DNA of 44,928 nt from assembly GCA_965653225.1 (NCBI GenBank), contig CBFGZI010000018.1, forward strand, positions 1-44,928, in the 5' to 3' direction. Source of the stretch: JALZDI01 sp965653225 (GTDB lineage Bacteria > Actinomycetota > Actinomycetes > Propionibacteriales > Nocardioidaceae). This document shows, piece after piece, positions 8,610 through 15,756 of this stretch (its first letter is position 1; each line of letters begins with the position of its first letter). The notes beneath the pieces were generated by a model. It was not told where the DNA came from, did no database searches, and saw nothing but the letters and a program-made list of their open reading frames with translations. Made by a program: the position numbers and the translations under genes.

Positions 8610-9203
8610 ATGGCCCGCATGAGCCGCGCCGAGAGCCAGGCACAGACCCGCGAGACGCTGGTGCGCACCGCCACCCGCGCGTTCCTGCGCGACGGCTACC
8701 GGGCGACGTCACTGGAGCAGGTGGCCGACGAGGCAGGGTTCTCCAAGGGCGCGGTGTACTCGAACTTCCGCAACAAGAACGAGCTGTGCCTGGCGGTGCT
8801 CGACGGCATACACGCCGAGCAGACGCAGCAGATCGTGCAGGCCATGGTCGGCAGCGCGACGCTCGAGCAGCGGCTGGCCGCCTTCCACTCCTGGGCCGAC
8901 GCGACGATCGGCGACCCGGCGTGGACCGGCCTGGAGTTCGAGTTCGCGACACACGTGCGCCGCGATCCCGCGCTGCGGGCCGAGCTGGCGACGCGTGAGG
9001 AGACCGTGCGGGCGCTCATCGCCGCAGTAGTCAGCCGCAACGCCGACGAGCTCGGCCTGGACCTGCCGCTCCCGGCCGACGAGGCCGCCGCCGCGCTGCT
9101 CAGCCTCGGGATCGGCCTGGGCGTACGCCGGATGGTCGAGCCGGCCACGCCGGTCGCGGTGCTCACCGACATGGTCCGGCTGCTGCTCAGCGGCACCCCG
9201 TGA
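8610..9203 (+). CDS. TetR-family transcriptional regulator
   Basis: The 197-residue protein has a typical N-terminal helix-turn-helix: TRETLVRTATRAF, then TSLEQVADEAGFSKGAVYSNF around residues 31-51. A ligand-binding C-terminal part follows (RVVEP-type helices, no recognisable ligand signature). The frame is open upstream, but the ATG at 8610 is preferred: it gives the normal family length, and a TAGCCT hexamer (8597-8602) lies 7 bases before it, which suggests a leaderless transcript. It most likely represses the divergent monooxygenase gene and itself through the palindrome at 8547-8578. Its TGA stop is the first three bases of repeat array B. Confidence 0.9.
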   Translation: MARMSRAESQAQTRETLVRTATRAFLRDGYRATSLEQVADEAGFSKGAVYSNFRNKNELCLAVLDGIHAEQTQQIVQAMVGSATLEQRLAAFHSWADATIGDPAWTGLEFEFATHVRRDPALRAELATREETVRALIAAVVSRNADELGLDLPLPADEAAAALLSLGIGLGVRRMVEPATPVAVLTDMVRLLLSGTP

Positions 9204-9337
9204 GGCGTCAACTTGTCGCGCCGGAACTGTCGACGGATTGACGCGTCACGGCAGGTTTTGTGAGCTGCCCCGGTGAGGCGTCAACTTGTCGCGCCGGAAC
9301 TGTCGACGGATTGACGCGTCACGGCAGGTTTTGTGGA
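9200..9337. repeat. 73-bp tandem hairpin repeat array B (about 1.8 units), between convergent stop codons
   Basis: Units start at 9205 and 9278 (period 73) and are almost identical to each other. The arms GTGAGGCGTCAA (9200-9211) and TTGACGCGTCAC (9238-9249) are the same as in array A; the centre differs from array A, but an inner GTCG/CGAC pairing is kept. The linker forms a separate hairpin GGCAG (9250-9254) with CTGCC (9265-9269). The array occupies the gap between the tetR stop (+) and the OsmC-like stop (-). Confidence 0.9.
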
Positions 9338-9341
9338 CGGG

Positions 9342-9770
9342 TCAGTGCACGATCTTGGTGCCGATCTCCGTGCCGAGACTGACGGTTCGCCCCACCGTGC
9401 ACAGCCGGTCGTGCGACTTCTGCACCGAGTCGGGCAGCACGCTGCGCGCGGCGTCGCCGCCCTCGCCCTCAGGGAAGACGATGTCGAACGTCACCACGAG
9501 GTTGGTGAGCCGGTTGCCGTTGCCGTCGCGGATCTTGTCACCCTCGGCCGTGACGACGAACCGGTCCGGCTCCGCCCGCCGGGTGGTGAAGATGTCCACG
9601 TCGATCGCCGTACACCCGCCGATGGCCGCGAGCAGCAGCTCGGTCGGTGTGAAGTCGGTGTCGGCACCTGTGCCGATCGTGATCTGTCCACCGCGGACGT
9701 TGCTGACCGTGAACCGGCCGCTGCCGGTGCGCTCGACGTCGACACTGCGGTGGTGGTTGTCGGTGGCCAT
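9342..9770 (-). CDS. OsmC/Ohr-family protein
   Basis: The 142-residue protein has the family length and architecture. A conserved Cys lies in LLLAAIGGCTAIDV near residue 53 and a second in HDRLCTVGRTV near 124, the two positions of the peroxidatic and resolving cysteines in OsmC/Ohr proteins. Such enzymes reduce organic hydroperoxides with thiol donors, although many OsmC-like proteins have no tested activity. The gene converges on tetR across repeat array B and lies 28 bp downstream of the SPFH gene on the same strand, so the two may be co-transcribed. Confidence 0.82.
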   Translation of the reverse strand: MATDNHHRSVDVERTGSGRFTVSNVRGGQITIGTGADTDFTPTELLLAAIGGCTAIDVDIFTTRRAEPDRFVVTAEGDKIRDGNGNRLTNLVVTFDIVFPEGEGGDAARSVLPDSVQKSHDRLCTVGRTVSLGTEIGTKIVH

Positions 9771-9798
9771 GCGACCTACCTTGCCACTGCCTCCCGGG

Positions 9799-10770
9799 TC
9801 ACGCCGAGGTGCGTTTGCCGTCCAGAGGGGCGATGGGCGGCGGGTCGGCGGGAACGACCGCGGGCGGGGGCTCGGCCGGGGTCTCTTCGACCGTCGCGAC
9901 CTCCGCAGGCTCGGCGACCTCTGCAGGCTCCGCGACCTTCGTGACCTCCGCGCTCTCCGCGCCCTCCGGGGTCGCCGACACCGCCTTGGCGGCGCTGGGC
10001 TTGGTCGTGGCCTGGTCGAGGAACCGCAGCAGCTCCACCGGGAACGGCAGCACCAGCGTCGAGTTCTTCTCCGCGGCCACCTCCACGATCGTCTGCAGCA
10101 GTCGCAGCTGCAGCGCCTGCGGCGTCGCCGCCATCTGGTTGGCCGCGGCGGAGAGCTGGCGCGAGGCCTGGAACTCGCCGTCGGCGGTGATGATGCGCGA
10201 CCGGCGCTCGCGCTCGGCCTCGGCCTGCCGAGACATCGACCGCTTCATCGCCTCCGGCAGTGCCACGTCCTTGATCTCGACCCGGTCGATCTCGATGCCC
10301 CAGCCCACGGCGGGGCTGTCCAGCATCAGCTGCAGACCCTGGTTGAGCTTCTCGCGGTTGGACAGCAGGTCGTCGAGCTCGCTCTTGCCGATGATCGAAC
10401 GCAGCGAGGTCTGCGCGACCTGGGCGACCGCGAACTGGTAGTCCTGCACCTCGACCACGGCGCGCACCGGGTCGTGCACTCGGAAGTAGACGACCGCGTC
10501 CACCCGCACGGTGACGTTGTCACGGGTGATGCCCTCCTGCGCGGGCACGGGCAGCGTGACGATCTGGCAGTTGACCTTCTTCAGGTGGTCGACGACCGGG
10601 ATGATCCAGACGAGCCCCGGCTCGCGTGTCGGCTCGTGCACCCTGCCGAGCCGGAACACCACCCCTCGCTCGAACTGCCGCACGACCCGGGCGCCGGCGC
10701 CGAACGCCAGCAGCGTGACCCCGAGGACGGCTCCGACGACGAGCGCGATGATGATGAGGATCTCGAGCAT
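9799..10770 (-). CDS. Stomatin/prohibitin-like SPFH (band 7) membrane protein
   Basis: The 323-residue protein begins with one hydrophobic segment (ILIIIALVVGAVLGVTLLAF), followed by the band 7 domain with VVRQFERGVVFRLGRV and a slipin-like core (VRVDAVVYFRV, RSIIGKSELDDLLSNR, GWGIEIDRVEIKDV). An alpha-helical region containing AEAERERRSRIITADGE comes next. The last 65 residues are a disordered Glu/Ala/Pro/Val tail with repeated EPAEVA units. Slipins oligomerise on the inner face of the membrane and organise microdomains. A partner NfeD protease, common in other genomes, is not adjacent. The tail repeats look like local slippage. Confidence 0.88.
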   Translation of the reverse strand: MLEILIIIALVVGAVLGVTLLAFGAGARVVRQFERGVVFRLGRVHEPTREPGLVWIIPVVDHLKKVNCQIVTLPVPAQEGITRDNVTVRVDAVVYFRVHDPVRAVVEVQDYQFAVAQVAQTSLRSIIGKSELDDLLSNREKLNQGLQLMLDSPAVGWGIEIDRVEIKDVALPEAMKRSMSRQAEAERERRSRIITADGEFQASRQLSAAANQMAATPQALQLRLLQTIVEVAAEKNSTLVLPFPVELLRFLDQATTKPSAAKAVSATPEGAESAEVTKVAEPAEVAEPAEVATVEETPAEPPPAVVPADPPPIAPLDGKRTSA

Positions 10771-10858
10771 GACGACCTCCGGACGGGACGTGCCCTCGCC
10801 TTGATCGTACGTCGGCCAGGTCCGTCGGGGGAGCCGTCGCGTCGCCGCTGACCGCGGC

Positions 10859-10870
10859 CCGTCCGGACGG
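10859..10870 (-). terminator. Short GC palindrome downstream of the YdeI-like gene
   Basis: CCGTCCGGACGG is a perfect 12-bp palindrome eight bases past the YdeI-like stop on the minus strand, with partial pairing further out. It has no T-run and lies between two genes on the same strand, so any terminator role is tentative. Confidence 0.3.
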
Positions 10871-10878
10871 CTGTACGG

Positions 10879-11472
10879 CTACGCCAGCGGCTTGACCGGC
10901 CGCCCCTCGGCACAGTCCTTGACCAGCGTCGCAAGCCGCCGCTGCCGGGTCTCCTCACGCTTGGCCGACAGCACCCAGTGGGTCGCGGCGCGCCGGTAGC
11001 TCGGCCTGCGGGACTGCCAGTACGCCCACGCGTCGGGGTCGGCGCGCAGCTGCGCCTCGGCCTCCGGGGGCAGCTCCTGCGGAGCCCGCTCGTAGGAGTA
11101 GGACCCGTCCTTGCGCCGGTCACGTTCCTCGAACGCCCGCAGCCCGGCCGGGTGCATCCGCCCGGCTGCCTGCAGCTCGGCGACCTTGGCGATGTTGATC
11201 GCGCTCCAGCTGCTGCTCCTGCGCCGCGGCGTGTAGCGGTTGGCGTGCACCTCGTCGTCGATGCGACGAGTGAGCCCGTCGATCCAGCCGAAGCACAGTG
11301 CCTCCTCGACCGCCTCGGGATAGGTGATCGAGGTCTTCGGGACGCCCTTCTTGTAGTAGCCGACCCACAGCTCGGTGGCCGTGTCGTGGTTGTCGCGCAG
11401 CCATCCCCGGAACTCGGCGGCGTCGGCGAAGATCACCACGTCGAGCGGTGTGGGATCCGGCATGCGGCTCAT
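10879..11472 (-). CDS. YdeI/OmdA-family protein
   Basis: The protein contains the features of the YdeI/OmpD-associated (bacteriocin-protection-like) family: FRGWLRDNHDTATELWVGYYKKG, the EALCFGWIDG motif, RFTPRR-like YTPRRRSSSWSAIN, and a C-terminal helix with REETRQRRLATL. The molecular function is not known with certainty; relatives are linked to resistance to cationic peptides or bacteriocins. A longer frame starts with GTG at 11493, and ATGs occur at 11472 and 11463. I prefer 11472 because GGGGAG lies about ten bases upstream. It diverges from the second B12 riboswitch. Confidence 0.8.
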   Translation of the reverse strand: MSRMPDPTPLDVVIFADAAEFRGWLRDNHDTATELWVGYYKKGVPKTSITYPEAVEEALCFGWIDGLTRRIDDEVHANRYTPRRRSSSWSAINIAKVAELQAAGRMHPAGLRAFEERDRRKDGSYSYERAPQELPPEAEAQLRADPDAWAYWQSRRPSYRRAATHWVLSAKREETRQRRLATLVKDCAEGRPVKPLA

Positions 11473-11504
11473 GCTAGGCCCGCTCCCCGACACGGAGGCG
11501 GCTG

Positions 11505-11700
11505 TGGCAGGATCGGCCGCGCGGAAGCTGTGGAGGAACGCCGGTGCGCGCCGTCAGGCGCAAGTCCGGGGCGGTCCCGCCACTGTGACCGGGGAGTCGC
11601 CTCCCCTCGTGCGCCACTGAGCGAAGGCCCGTCCGGGCCGGGCTCGGGAAGGCCGGGAGCGACGTCGATCCGGGAGCCAGGAGACTCTCGCTGCCGTGTA
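11505..11700 (+). promoter_or_regulatory. Cobalamin riboswitch 2, upstream of the cobI-cobC operon
   Basis: The conserved parts are GGAGGAACGCCGGTG (11532), CAAGTCCGGGGCGGTCCCGC with CACTGTGA (11570-11588), and the B12 box GAGCCAGGAGACTCTCGCTG near 11674. It should repress the long operon downstream when adenosylcobalamin is plentiful. The expression platform would be the 40 bp from 11698 to the strong AGGAGG at 11729-11734, which serves the small ORF at 11738 and not cobI directly. A small hairpin, TGGG (11712-11715) with CCCA, sits just before that ribosome site. The outer limits are approximate. Confidence 0.93.
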
Positions 11701-11737
11701 CGGATCACCTGTGGGCGTGGACACCCAAGGAGGCCTG

Positions 11738-11785
11738 ATGAGGCATCGGCGTACCCCTGACCCCGCGACACATCGACCTGCGTGA
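11738..11785 (+). CDS. Possible 15-codon leader ORF coupled to cobI
   Basis: Between riboswitch 2 and cobI, a perfect AGGAGG lies six bases upstream of an ATG that opens a 15-residue frame, MRHRRTPDPATHRPA. It ends in a TGA that overlaps the GTG of cobI (GTGA, 11782-11785). cobI itself has no good ribosome site of its own. The simplest reading is that the riboswitch controls translation of this leader and cobI is translated by re-initiation. An in-frame GTG at 11711 would give 24 residues, but it lacks a ribosome site. The peptide is rich in Arg, His and Pro and resembles nothing I know. Confidence 0.5.
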   Translation: MRHRRTPDPATHRPA

Positions 11786-12537
11786 GCGCCCGGTTGGTGG
11801 GCGTGGGCGTCGGCCCCGGCGACCCCGAGCTGCTCACCGTGAAAGCCGTGCGTGTGCTGCGCACCGCCGACGTCGTGCTCGTCCCGGTGCTCGACGCCGA
11901 CGGGACGGAGCCCGGCCGCGCGGAGGCGTCGGTCCGCGCACACCTCGGTGACGACGAGCGCGTACTCCGGGTGCGCTTCGCCCTCAACGACCGCAACGGA
12001 CTCAGCGATGCGCGGACCGGCAGCTGGGACGCCGCGGCCGACGCCGTCGTCGAGCTCTGGGAGTCCGGCGTCGACAACCTCGCATTCGCCACGATCGGCG
12101 ACCCCAGCGTCTACTCCACGTTCTCCTACCTCGCCCAGACCGTGGCGGCCAGGCGCCCCGACGCGCAGATCGCCATGGTCCCGGGCGTGACCGCCATGCA
12201 GGACCTGGCCGCGCGCTCGGCGACACCGCTCTGCGAGGGACGCGAGTCGCTCGCGCTGTTCCCGATGACCGCCGGGCTCGACCGGTTCGCGCACGCGCTC
12301 GACGCGTTCGACACCGTCGTGGCCTACAAGGGCGGCCGCCACCTGCCGCAGATGCTCGACGTGGTGCGGCGCGCCGGTCGTCTGGACCGGGCCGTGTACG
12401 GCGCCGCGCTCGGCCTGCCCGACGAGCGGGTACGCCCGGCGGCGGACGTGACCGACGACCTGCACCACACGGGGGCGCCGTACCTGTCCACGCTGCTGGT
12501 GCCCCCGGCCCGGCGGGAGCGGGGAGGTCGCCTGTGA
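11782..12537 (+). CDS. cobI: Precorrin-2 (or cobalt-precorrin-2) C20-methyltransferase
   Basis: The 251-residue protein belongs to the tetrapyrrole methylase family: GVGVGPGDPELLTVKAVRVL at about 6-25, the SAM-binding FATIGDPSVYSTFSYL near 101, and VPGVTAMQDLAARS near 134. The combination GDPSVYST with a long N-terminal DAD/GRAEAS insert is typical of CobI/CbiL. It methylates C20 with S-adenosylmethionine. It is the first enzyme gene of the nine-gene operon and overlaps the leader ORF by four bases upstream and cobM by four bases downstream. Confidence 0.92.
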   Translation: MSARLVGVGVGPGDPELLTVKAVRVLRTADVVLVPVLDADGTEPGRAEASVRAHLGDDERVLRVRFALNDRNGLSDARTGSWDAAADAVVELWESGVDNLAFATIGDPSVYSTFSYLAQTVAARRPDAQIAMVPGVTAMQDLAARSATPLCEGRESLALFPMTAGLDRFAHALDAFDTVVAYKGGRHLPQMLDVVRRAGRLDRAVYGAALGLPDERVRPAADVTDDLHHTGAPYLSTLLVPPARRERGGRL

Positions 12538-13400
12538 CCACGCCAGCCAACCGACCAGCCTCCATGGCAGCGACCCCGGAGCAGGGACTGGTCAGCTTCG
12601 TCGGCGCGGGACCGGGAGCGGCCGACCTGCTCACGCTCAGGGCCGCGCGGGTCATCGGCGAGGCCGACATCGTGGTGTGGGCCTCCAGCCTCGTGCACGA
12701 GGACGTGCTCGAGCACGCACGAGCCGACGTCGAAGTGGTGGACTCCGCCGCCCTTCCGCTGGAAGGGGTCGAGCCGCTCTACCGCCGCGCACACGAGCAC
12801 GGGCTCCACGTGGCGCGGATCCACTCCGGCGACCCCGCGCTGTGGGGCGCGGTCGCCGAGCAGCGCGCGATCTGCGCGCGCATCGGCATCGCGCACGAGA
12901 CGGTGCCCGGAGTCTCCGCGGCCGCCGCGGCGGCCGCGGTCGTGGACGCCGAGCTCACCGTTCCGGAGGTCGCCCAGTCGGTGGTCCTCACCCGGCTCGA
13001 GGGCGGCAAGACCCCCATGCCCGCCGGCGAGACCGTTCGCTCGTTCGCCGCGCACGGCACGACGATGGCCCTGTTCCTGTCCGCGGCCCGGGCCCGGCAG
13101 CTGCAGCGCGAGCTGCTGGCCGGCGGCTACGCCGCGGACACACCCTGCGTGGTGGCCTACCGCGTGAGCTGGCCGGACGAGGCGGTGGCGCGCTGCCAGC
13201 TGGCCGAGCTCGCGGAGACCGTACGCGCGCGCAGGTGGTGGAAGCACACGCTCGTGCTCGTCGGTCCCGCCCTGGCCGACACGTCCGTACGCACCCGCTC
13301 GCACCTGTACCACCCCGGGCACTTCCACGGGCACCGCCGCGCCGAGCCGGCCGCACGCCACGACCTGCGGGCAACGCCGCCGGGAGCCGCGTCGCGATGA
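12534..13400 (+). CDS. cobM: Precorrin-4 C11-methyltransferase
   Basis: The 288-residue tetrapyrrole methylase has VSFVGAGPGAADLLTLRAARVI at about 19-40, the CobM/CbiF-type DIVVWASSLVHEDVLEHA stretch, and HSGDPALWGAVAEQ near 99. ETVPGVSAAAAAAA near 120 is also conserved. It adds a methyl group at C11. The C-terminal extension after about residue 255 is His/Arg-rich (HPGHFHGHRRAEPAARHD) and is longer than usual; it may be disordered. It starts with GTG inside the cobI stop and ends within the cbiD ATG. Confidence 0.92.
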   Translation: MTTPANRPASMAATPEQGLVSFVGAGPGAADLLTLRAARVIGEADIVVWASSLVHEDVLEHARADVEVVDSAALPLEGVEPLYRRAHEHGLHVARIHSGDPALWGAVAEQRAICARIGIAHETVPGVSAAAAAAAVVDAELTVPEVAQSVVLTRLEGGKTPMPAGETVRSFAAHGTTMALFLSAARARQLQRELLAGGYAADTPCVVAYRVSWPDEAVARCQLAELAETVRARRWWKHTLVLVGPALADTSVRTRSHLYHPGHFHGHRRAEPAARHDLRATPPGAASR

Positions 13401-14578
13401 GTCCCATCCAGCGGCGGTGGGACTACGCGGGAGACCCACAGCTGACCGAGCCGGACCTGCCCCGCACCGCCAAGGTGCGGCCGCGGGCGTTGCGTACCGG
13501 CTGGACCACCGGTACCTGCGCGAGCGCCGCCGCGAAGGCGGCGGTGACGGCGCTGGTACGCCAGGAGGCCGCCCAGCCCAGCGTCGAGGTGGCGCTGCCG
13601 TCCGGACGCCGGGTGCGCTTCGCGACCGAGCGGGTGGAGCTGAGCCCCGACGGGACCGTCGCAGCGGCGGTGGTGGTCAAGGACGCCGGGGACGATCCCG
13701 ACGTGACCGACGGCGCTCACCTGACCGCCACGGTGCGCCGCCGGCCCTCACCCGGCATCGTCCTCGACGGCGGTGAGGGGGTCGGCACGGTCACCAAGGC
13801 CGGCCTCGGTCTCGAGGTCGGTGCCCCTGCGATCAACGACACCCCGCGGCGCATGATCACCCAGGCCGTTGGCGAGGTGCTCGACCTCGACCGGCACGGC
13901 GTACACGTCGTGATCTCGGTGCCCGAGGGCGAGCGGATGGCGCGCAAGACCACCAACCGCCGGCTCGGCATCGTCGGCGGCATCTCGATCCTCGGCACCA
14001 CCGGCATCGTGCGCCCGTTCTCCACCGCCTCGTGGCGCGCCAGCGTCGTCCAGGCCGTGCACGTGATGGCCGCACAGGGGGAGCAGGCAGTGGTGCTGTG
14101 CACCGGCGGCCGCACCGAGAACGGCGCCCGCGAGCTGCTACCCGACCTGCCCGAGGTCTGCTTCGTCGAGGTCGGCGACTTCACCGGCGCGGCACTGCGC
14201 GCGGCGGTCGAGGACGGCCTGCAGCGGGTGGTGTTCGTGGGCATGATCGGCAAGCTCACCAAGCTCGCGTCCGGCCTGCTGATGACGCACTACACCCGAA
14301 GCCGCGTCGACGTCGCGCTGCTTGCAGCGATCACGCAGCCGCACGACCCGGCGACAGCCGCCGAGGTCGCGGGCGGCAACAGCGGCCGGCACGTGTACGA
14401 GCTGTGGGAGTCCGCCGGCCTGCTGCGCCCCTGCGGCGACGAGCTGTGCCAGCGGGTCAAGGACGTGCTCGAACGCCAGTCCGCGGAGCTGGGCGCGCGG
14501 ATGCACGCCGAGGTCGCGATGGTCGACTTCAGCGGTCGGCGCTGCGCGGCCTCGACCGTCGCGGGATGGGCGGCATGA
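13397..14578 (+). CDS. cbiD: Cobalt-precorrin-5B C1-methyltransferase
   Basis: The 393-residue protein has the CbiD signature RTGWTTGTCASAAAKAAVTAL at about 35-55, then KTTNRRLGIVGGISILGTTG and the LCTGGRTENGA region. CbiD methylates C1 and releases acetaldehyde in the cobalt-early pathway, replacing the aerobic CobF. An upstream-extended frame exists, but the ATG at 13397 overlaps the cobM stop (ATGA) and gives the normal family length. Together with CbiX and CbiG it marks this operon as of the oxygen-independent type, whatever the lifestyle of the host. Confidence 0.92.
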   Translation: MSPIQRRWDYAGDPQLTEPDLPRTAKVRPRALRTGWTTGTCASAAAKAAVTALVRQEAAQPSVEVALPSGRRVRFATERVELSPDGTVAAAVVVKDAGDDPDVTDGAHLTATVRRRPSPGIVLDGGEGVGTVTKAGLGLEVGAPAINDTPRRMITQAVGEVLDLDRHGVHVVISVPEGERMARKTTNRRLGIVGGISILGTTGIVRPFSTASWRASVVQAVHVMAAQGEQAVVLCTGGRTENGARELLPDLPEVCFVEVGDFTGAALRAAVEDGLQRVVFVGMIGKLTKLASGLLMTHYTRSRVDVALLAAITQPHDPATAAEVAGGNSGRHVYELWESAGLLRPCGDELCQRVKDVLERQSAELGARMHAEVAMVDFSGRRCAASTVAGWAA

Positions 14579-15756
14579 TCACGGTGGTCGGCATGGACGA
14601 GCGTGGCCCGTCGGCGTCCGCGGGCAAGGCCGTGCGGACGGCCGCCCTCGTCGTCGGCGCGACGCGACACCTGAAGGCCGCGCCGCTGGAGCCCGGCACC
14701 GAGACACTCACCCTCGGCCCGGTCGAGCCGGCCGTCCGAGCCCTGCGTGAGTACGCGGAACGGGGGAGCGACGCGGTCGTCCTGGCCGGCGGCGACCCCG
14801 GCTTCTTCGGCATCCTGCGGCGCCTGCGCGAGGCCGGGCTCGAGGTCACCGCCGAACCCGCGGTGTCGTCGGTGGCCGCGTTGGCCGCACGCGCCGGCCT
14901 CCCCTGGGACGACGCCCTGGTCGTCTCCGCGCACGGACGCGACCCGCGTACGGCGGTGAACACCTGCCGTGCGCTGCCGAAGGTCGCGGTACTGACCGGC
15001 CCCGCCCTGGGCCCGGCCGACCTGGCCGCCGCCCTCGCCGGCTGGGACCGCCGGCTGGTCGTCGGTGAGGACCTCGGGTCGCCGGACGAACGGGTCAGCC
15101 ACGTCTCGCTCGACGAGGCGGCCGGGCGCTCCTGGTCGGACCTTTCGGTCGTGCTGAGCCTGAGCCGCGCGCAGGACTCGCGGATGTCGTGGCACGCCGG
15201 GGCGGCAGCCGCGCCTGGTCCGTTCGCCCTCGACGACGACGCGTTCACCAGCCGCGGAGCCATGCTCACCAAGGCCGAGGTACGCGCTGTCGTTCTGGGC
15301 CGGCTGGGCCCATCGCTCGGCGACCTGGTGTGGGATGTCGGCGCCGGCAGCGGGTCGGTGGCGGTGGAGGCGGCCCGCTTCGGCGCGGCGGTCGTGGCGG
15401 TCGACCGCGAGCAGGACGCGGTGCGGATGACGGGCGAGAACGCAGCCCGGCACGGGGTCGACGTCCGTGCCGTGCACGGCACCGCCCCCACGACCCTCGA
15501 CGCGCTGCCCGACCCCGACCTGGTGTTCGTCGGCGGCGGCGGCCCCGACGTCGTGGAGTCATGCGCGCTCCGTCGCCCCCGCCGGCTCGTGGTCACGCTG
15601 GCATCGCCGGAGCGCATCGCGGCCGTCCGCTCTGCGCTGGGCGGCTACCGGGTGGCGGGCACCGTCGTACAGGCCTCTCGCCTGGCGCCGCTGCCGGACG
15701 GCACGCACCGGCTGGCGGCCACCAACCCGGTGACGGTGATGTGGGGGGAGCGATGA
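14575..15756 (+). CDS. cobL: Precorrin-6Y C5,C15-methyltransferase and decarboxylase (CbiE-CbiT fusion)
   Basis: The 393-residue protein joins two domains. The N-terminal half is a CbiE-type tetrapyrrole methylase (TVVGMDERGP, VVLAGGDPGFFGILRRL near 65, VSSVAALAARAGLPWDDA near 97). The C-terminal half is a CbiT-type class I methyltransferase with GDLVWDVGAGSGSVAVEAAR near 244-263 as its SAM site. Together they methylate C5 and C15 and remove the C12 acetate carboxyl. The substrate requires a precorrin-6A reductase step first, whose gene (cobK/cbiJ) is not present here. The ATG at 14575 overlaps the cbiD stop; an in-frame ATG nine bases upstream is less likely. Confidence 0.92.
   Translation: MITVVGMDERGPSASAGKAVRTAALVVGATRHLKAAPLEPGTETLTLGPVEPAVRALREYAERGSDAVVLAGGDPGFFGILRRLREAGLEVTAEPAVSSVAALAARAGLPWDDALVVSAHGRDPRTAVNTCRALPKVAVLTGPALGPADLAAALAGWDRRLVVGEDLGSPDERVSHVSLDEAAGRSWSDLSVVLSLSRAQDSRMSWHAGAAAAPGPFALDDDAFTSRGAMLTKAEVRAVVLGRLGPSLGDLVWDVGAGSGSVAVEAARFGAAVVAVDREQDAVRMTGENAARHGVDVRAVHGTAPTTLDALPDPDLVFVGGGGPDVVESCALRRPRRLVVTLASPERIAAVRSALGGYRVAGTVVQASRLAPLPDGTHRLAATNPVTVMWGER

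Noticed and set aside
6787..9337. CRISPR array or transposon ends
   Set aside because: The repeats are adjacent with no unique spacers, there are no cas genes, and no transposase or target-site duplication is seen.
9890..9990. Repeated EPAEVA segment of the SPFH protein as a separate regulatory repeat
   Set aside because: The repeat keeps the reading frame and encodes a disordered tail; coding slippage is sufficient explanation.
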